Source: RGIG8597 sp045133795
GTDB taxonomy: Bacteria; Spirochaetota; GWE2-31-10
Reading direction: 5' to 3'
NCBI GenBank assembly: GCA_045133795.1
Contig: JBGUUT010000124.1
Span: forward strand, 1 to 10,043
DNA: 10,043 nucleotides
How positions within the stretch are numbered: the stretch's first letter is position 1; each line of letters opens with the position of its first letter. This document shows positions 7,418 to 10,043 of this stretch, piece after piece. Both the position numbers and the translations under genes were made by a program. Under the pieces are notes generated by a model, which saw only the letters and a program-made list of their open reading frames with translations, did not search any database and was not told the origin of the DNA.

Positions 7418-8657
7418 TTACAAACGTTACCTCATTTTCTTTAACAACATAGCTTAAAACTCGTCCGTTATGCGTCAAATCCATATCCGAATTATAAACA
7501 ACATCATGACTGTATTTTACATGACGCAAACTTTCCATACGTCCGTTTTCATTATATTTCATTAATCTAAAATCTTTAATAATCAATGAATCAAGAGGTA
7601 ATTTTTCTTGATAAAGATAAATATTACTGTAACTGTCACATCCGATAAAAGTAGGCATAGGACGTTGGATTTTTTTCATATCACCATAAAATTCCATTAC
7701 TGCAGAATCCAATTTCATTTTACTTAAATCTTCATATTCCGGTGAAGTCTTCAAAAGCATTTTATCAAATTTATCATCTTTTATATTGTAACGAAAAAGT
7801 TTCTCATACTCCAATTGAAACAATTCAATAGAATTAGTCATTTCACGACTGACGAACTGATAAATTGCGAAAATTTCATTTTCCAAATATCCCGGAATTG
7901 CATTTATCAAAAGAACAATTCCGTTTTGTTCACTCTTAGACAACGGTAATTTATTTTTAGAAAGAACTGTTTGATGTAACAAATCTCCGTCTTTTGAAAA
8001 TTTATAAATCTTCAAATCTTCACTGTAGCCTTCCATCACGATTAAATTACTGTTTACATCTGTAGCAACCTTACTTATATAATTAAAAGGTTCTATATCA
8101 TCTCCGAGAGAATTGCTGATTCCGTTTTTTCCAATCTTATACACAAGCTTACCATGAGAATCAAACTTTAAAATAAACTCATCTTCAATCTGATTTTGCT
8201 CGCCGTACTTTTTATGCATAGGTTCACGATTTACGACATAAATATTTTTTTCAATATCTGTAGTAATTGCGCCGGGTTGTTCCAATAGGTAAGAAGAATA
8301 TAATTTTAAATATTCATGATTTTCATCGGAAGTCACATCGATTTCTGTTGCATTAAAACTATTAGGAATTAAATGTGGATAATTTCCTTGATTATAAATA
8401 GTCAAAACTACAACCCCGGTTTCCGTAACTTTCAAAATCTTATTATTAATCTTATCCGATATATAAAAAAAACCGTTACTGTAACAAAAATCTAATGAGA
8501 CCTCATTGGCACTTTTTTCCGGTAACAACCCCAGCTCTTCTTTATCGTAACCGATAGGAAAAGAAAATATTTTTTTTACTTGTGTATTTTTTTTCTCTCT
8601 GACATTACAACCGACAAAACACAATATTAAAAGACAAATTAAAATATATCTTTTCAT
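7404..8657 (-). CDS. Lipoprotein with beta-propeller (NHL-like) repeats, function unknown
   Basis: A 417-residue predicted lipoprotein. The signal peptide MKRYILICLLILCFVGC ends in a relaxed spirochaete-type lipobox with acylated Cys17, so the mature protein should sit on a membrane outside the cytoplasm. The remainder has recurring blade-like strand units typical of six-bladed propellers: GFFYISDKINNKILKV (62-77), then GAITTDIEKNIYVVN, VATDVNSNLIVMEG, DLKIYKFSKDGDLL and CDSYSNIYLYQEK. Such proteins usually bind partners or ligands rather than catalyse. It resembles the spirochaete group I recall as 'LIC_12708 family', which I could not check. AAGGA lies seven bases before ATG 8657; the gap to the TPR lipoprotein is 3 bp, and it overlaps nnr downstream. 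A TPR lipoprotein next to a propeller lipoprotein suggests a shared envelope role (inference). Confidence 0.85.
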   Translation of the reverse strand: MKRYILICLLILCFVGCNVREKKNTQVKKIFSFPIGYDKEELGLLPEKSANEVSLDFCYSNGFFYISDKINNKILKVTETGVVVLTIYNQGNYPHLIPNSFNATEIDVTSDENHEYLKLYSSYLLEQPGAITTDIEKNIYVVNREPMHKKYGEQNQIEDEFILKFDSHGKLVYKIGKNGISNSLGDDIEPFNYISKVATDVNSNLIVMEGYSEDLKIYKFSKDGDLLHQTVLSKNKLPLSKSEQNGIVLLINAIPGYLENEIFAIYQFVSREMTNSIELFQLEYEKLFRYNIKDDKFDKMLLKTSPEYEDLSKMKLDSAVMEFYGDMKKIQRPMPTFIGCDSYSNIYLYQEKLPLDSLIIKDFRLMKYNENGRMESLRHVKYSHDVVYNSDMDLTHNGRVLSYVVKENEVTFVSVSE

Positions 8658-8660
8658 AAC

Positions 8661-9644
8661 TTAATCCTTATTCTGCATTTTTTGACTCCATTCTTGAACC
8701 AATGGAGAATATGAATAAACTACCATATATTTACGACATTCTGTAACCAACCGAGCATCCCCTGACAATTCAAGCCATGTAATCCACGCATCTGCCGCTT
8801 CCGGACATGGTAATTTTAATAATACATCACGAATTTCATCTCCGAGCATTTTATCAGAAATACTTCCGGTTTCCTTTATTTCATCAAGGCGTATGCAACA
8901 ATGAAAAAGGCGTAAATATAAATCCTGCGGATATTTTTTCAATCCATCCGTTAATAATTTTATTGCATCGTCCTTATAATCAATATCATATAAAGCTTGA
9001 ACATAAAAAGGATAATACCAGACCGGAATCTCATCTATTTTATTCTCTGTTGATTTCCAAAGATGCATATTTGCATCCAGATTCTTAGTTATATAAAGCC
9101 GACTGAGAAAATAAAAGAAATGAAAATCAGGATTGCGAACCTCAATTTGCTTTGCTTTAAAAAAGCATTCTGATGATTTCTCATAATCTTTTTGTTGATA
9201 ATGAAAAAGTCCTTTTTGGAACCAAGGAAAAGCTAATTGCGAACGTGAAAGATGAATTGCTTTTTCAAAGTTTTCCAATGCCTCTGCAAAAGCCAGACTT
9301 TTAACATTTAACATTCCTAAAGCTGTATAAAGTAAGGCATTTTCCGGCATTTGCAAAATAAGATTATTGATTAAATCTAAAGCTTCTTGATTTTTTCCCA
9401 TCTCAATAAGTAAAAAACAACGAATAGTTTTTAAATCTCTATTTTCCGGATATAAAACCGTTGCTTTTTCAAGACGCTTACTTGCATCCGCCAACTCACC
9501 TTGACGCATCATTAAATTTATACCTCTTAATTCTTTGCGAATTTCCGGAAGGTTTTTATCATAAACGATTGGTTCTGCCGTTGTTTTACATGAAATAACA
9601 GCAAACATAAGAAGTGTACAAATAAATAAAATTAAGTGTTTCAT
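8661..9644 (-). CDS. TPR-repeat lipoprotein, first gene of the five-gene operon
   Basis: A 327-residue predicted lipoprotein. MKHLILFICTLLMFAVISC is a signal peptide with lipobox VISC (Cys19), which fixes the start at ATG 9644. A frame reaching ATG 9779 would bury this signal behind 45 residues that run through a hairpin and the promoter. Tetratricopeptide repeats fill about residues 45-165 (MRQGELADASKRLEKATVLY, LGMLNVKSLAFAEALENFEK, KGLFHYQQKDYEKSSECFFK) and probably continue to about 240. The C-terminus is helical with no other domain that I recognise. No Shine-Dalgarno site precedes the ATG, and the predicted promoter puts the transcript start within a few bases of it, so it may be leaderless. 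Its probable role is as an envelope scaffold; partners are unknown. Confidence 0.85.
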   Translation of the reverse strand: MKHLILFICTLLMFAVISCKTTAEPIVYDKNLPEIRKELRGINLMMRQGELADASKRLEKATVLYPENRDLKTIRCFLLIEMGKNQEALDLINNLILQMPENALLYTALGMLNVKSLAFAEALENFEKAIHLSRSQLAFPWFQKGLFHYQQKDYEKSSECFFKAKQIEVRNPDFHFFYFLSRLYITKNLDANMHLWKSTENKIDEIPVWYYPFYVQALYDIDYKDDAIKLLTDGLKKYPQDLYLRLFHCCIRLDEIKETGSISDKMLGDEIRDVLLKLPCPEAADAWITWLELSGDARLVTECRKYMVVYSYSPLVQEWSQKMQNKD

Positions 9645-9653
9645 AAGTGGAAT

Positions 9654-9682
9654 AATGTACAGGATTTTTATTTTTTTATCAA
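9654..9682 (-). promoter_or_regulatory. Predicted sigma-70 promoter of the five-gene operon, near-leaderless
   Basis: On the minus strand TTGATA (9682-9677) and TACATT (9659-9654) are separated by exactly 17 bp. The -35 matches five of six consensus bases and the -10 four of six, directly preceded by TG. Only nine bases separate the -10 from ATG 9644, so the transcript would begin about two to four bases before the start codon. This agrees with the absence of a ribosome binding site. Confidence 0.55.
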
Positions 9683-9719
9683 TATTTATTGCCGTTACAT
9701 CTGTTGAGAGTTTTTTTAT

Positions 9720-9767
9720 ATGCCCAGACCTATATTCCATTCTCACATACAGGTCTGGGCATTTTTT
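9720..9767 (+). terminator. Strong hairpin with plus-strand T tract (terminator-like)
   Basis: A perfect 12-bp stem, ATGCCCAGACCT (9720-9731) with AGGTCTGGGCAT (9751-9762), has a 19-nt loop and six T residues at 9762-9767 on the plus strand. On the minus strand the stem is followed by ATAAAAAAA, so termination is predicted only for plus-strand transcripts. No plus-strand gene precedes it here. It lies 38 bp upstream of the -35 of the minus-strand operon. Confidence 0.6.
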
Positions 9768-10043
9768 CCCAAATCCCATATACTTTCATTAAAAGAAACA
9801 GTATTGTTATAAAATACTTACACTTTATCTCTAGAAAATAAAAACGAATACACAAAAAAATAGCGTAAAAAATAGGGAAGCAGATTAACAAAATAATTTT
9901 GTAACTTTTTGAGGATATAGTTATCCTGTCAAAATAGATGACCTTATGAGAAAATAAATAATTTTGAAAAACTATAAAGAGTAAGAAGAAGAAAATATCA
10001 TCAACTCGAACTAAGTTCTTCCGGAAGTAATGCTTCCCACACT
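9768..10043. other. AT-rich stretch without a convincing complete gene
   Basis: With 9645-9767 this makes about 400 bp without a complete gene. It contains a small dyad AGGATA-TAGT-TATCCT (9912-9927) next to a minus-strand TTGACA (9932-9927) that has no matching -10, and an AT palindrome near 9889-9903. At the right edge is a minus-strand reading frame of 13 codons (WEALLPEELSSS and stop, 10042-10001) that could be the end of a gene outside the window. Nothing else is supported. Confidence 0.5.

Noticed and set aside
9645..9779. A 45-residue N-terminal extension of the TPR lipoprotein from ATG 9779.
   Set aside because: It reads through the 12-bp hairpin and the predicted promoter and would bury a clear lipoprotein signal peptide that begins at ATG 9644.
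9912..9932. Dyad AGGATA-TAGT-TATCCT beside a minus-strand TTGACA, considered as an operator and promoter.
   Set aside because: No -10 element at 16-18 bp spacing, and no gene start suitably placed downstream.
9730..10041. A minus-strand frame open for 103 codons from the right edge, rich in Phe, Ile and Leu.
   Set aside because: T-rich noncoding DNA gives such F/I/L-rich frames by chance. It has no domain or ribosome-site support and ends inside the hairpin. A membrane-protein tail cannot be fully excluded without the sequence beyond the edge.

Overview
The window is AT-rich, densely packed chromosomal DNA of bacterial type. It most likely comes from a Treponema-like spirochaete. This is inferred from two lipoproteins with relaxed lipoboxes, a TPR/beta-propeller lipoprotein pair, low GC with AAGGA-type ribosome sites, and the family content; no 16S or other marker lies in the window. 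I see no mobile element, CRISPR array, tRNA or rRNA.

Layout. (1) Positions 1-2958, minus strand: a probable operon reading right to left. It encodes a membrane-anchored TPR protein with a degenerate Mrr-like C-terminus, then a small DUF212/divergent-PAP2 membrane protein, then glutamate 5-kinase (proB). proB runs off the left edge with only its last few residues missing. (2) Positions 3147-4464, plus strand: argG stands alone behind a perfect-consensus sigma-70 promoter and ends at a strong intrinsic terminator. (3) Positions 4551-9682, minus strand: a five-gene operon with gaps or overlaps of at most 14 nt. Its order is TPR lipoprotein, beta-propeller-like lipoprotein, bifunctional NAD(P)H-hydrate repair enzyme (nnr), single-pass membrane protein of unknown function, and TatD-family nuclease. 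A promoter lies just upstream of the first start codon, and a minus-strand terminator lies after tatD. (4) Positions 9683-10043: no convincing complete gene. It holds a strong plus-strand terminator-like hairpin, AT-rich spacer, and perhaps the last 13 codons of a gene at the right edge.

How the genes relate. proB (first step of proline synthesis) and argG (citrulline to argininosuccinate) are amino-acid biosynthesis genes, but they sit in different transcription units. The five-gene operon mixes envelope lipoproteins with housekeeping repair enzymes (Nnr repairs hydrated NAD(P)H; TatD is a metal-dependent nuclease). Tight coupling suggests co-expression rather than one pathway. Several start codons needed correction from ribosome-site and signal-peptide evidence: the TPR-Mrr protein at 2958, ArgG at 3217 and the TPR lipoprotein at 9644.

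Nothing here looks like a defence island or an obviously new system. The points most worth a second look are the predicted near-leaderless promoter of the five-gene operon, the isolated hairpin behind it, the TPR-Mrr fusion that has lost its catalytic lysine, two substitutions in normally glycine-containing ProB loops, and strong over-representation of TTCCGG/CCGGAA.
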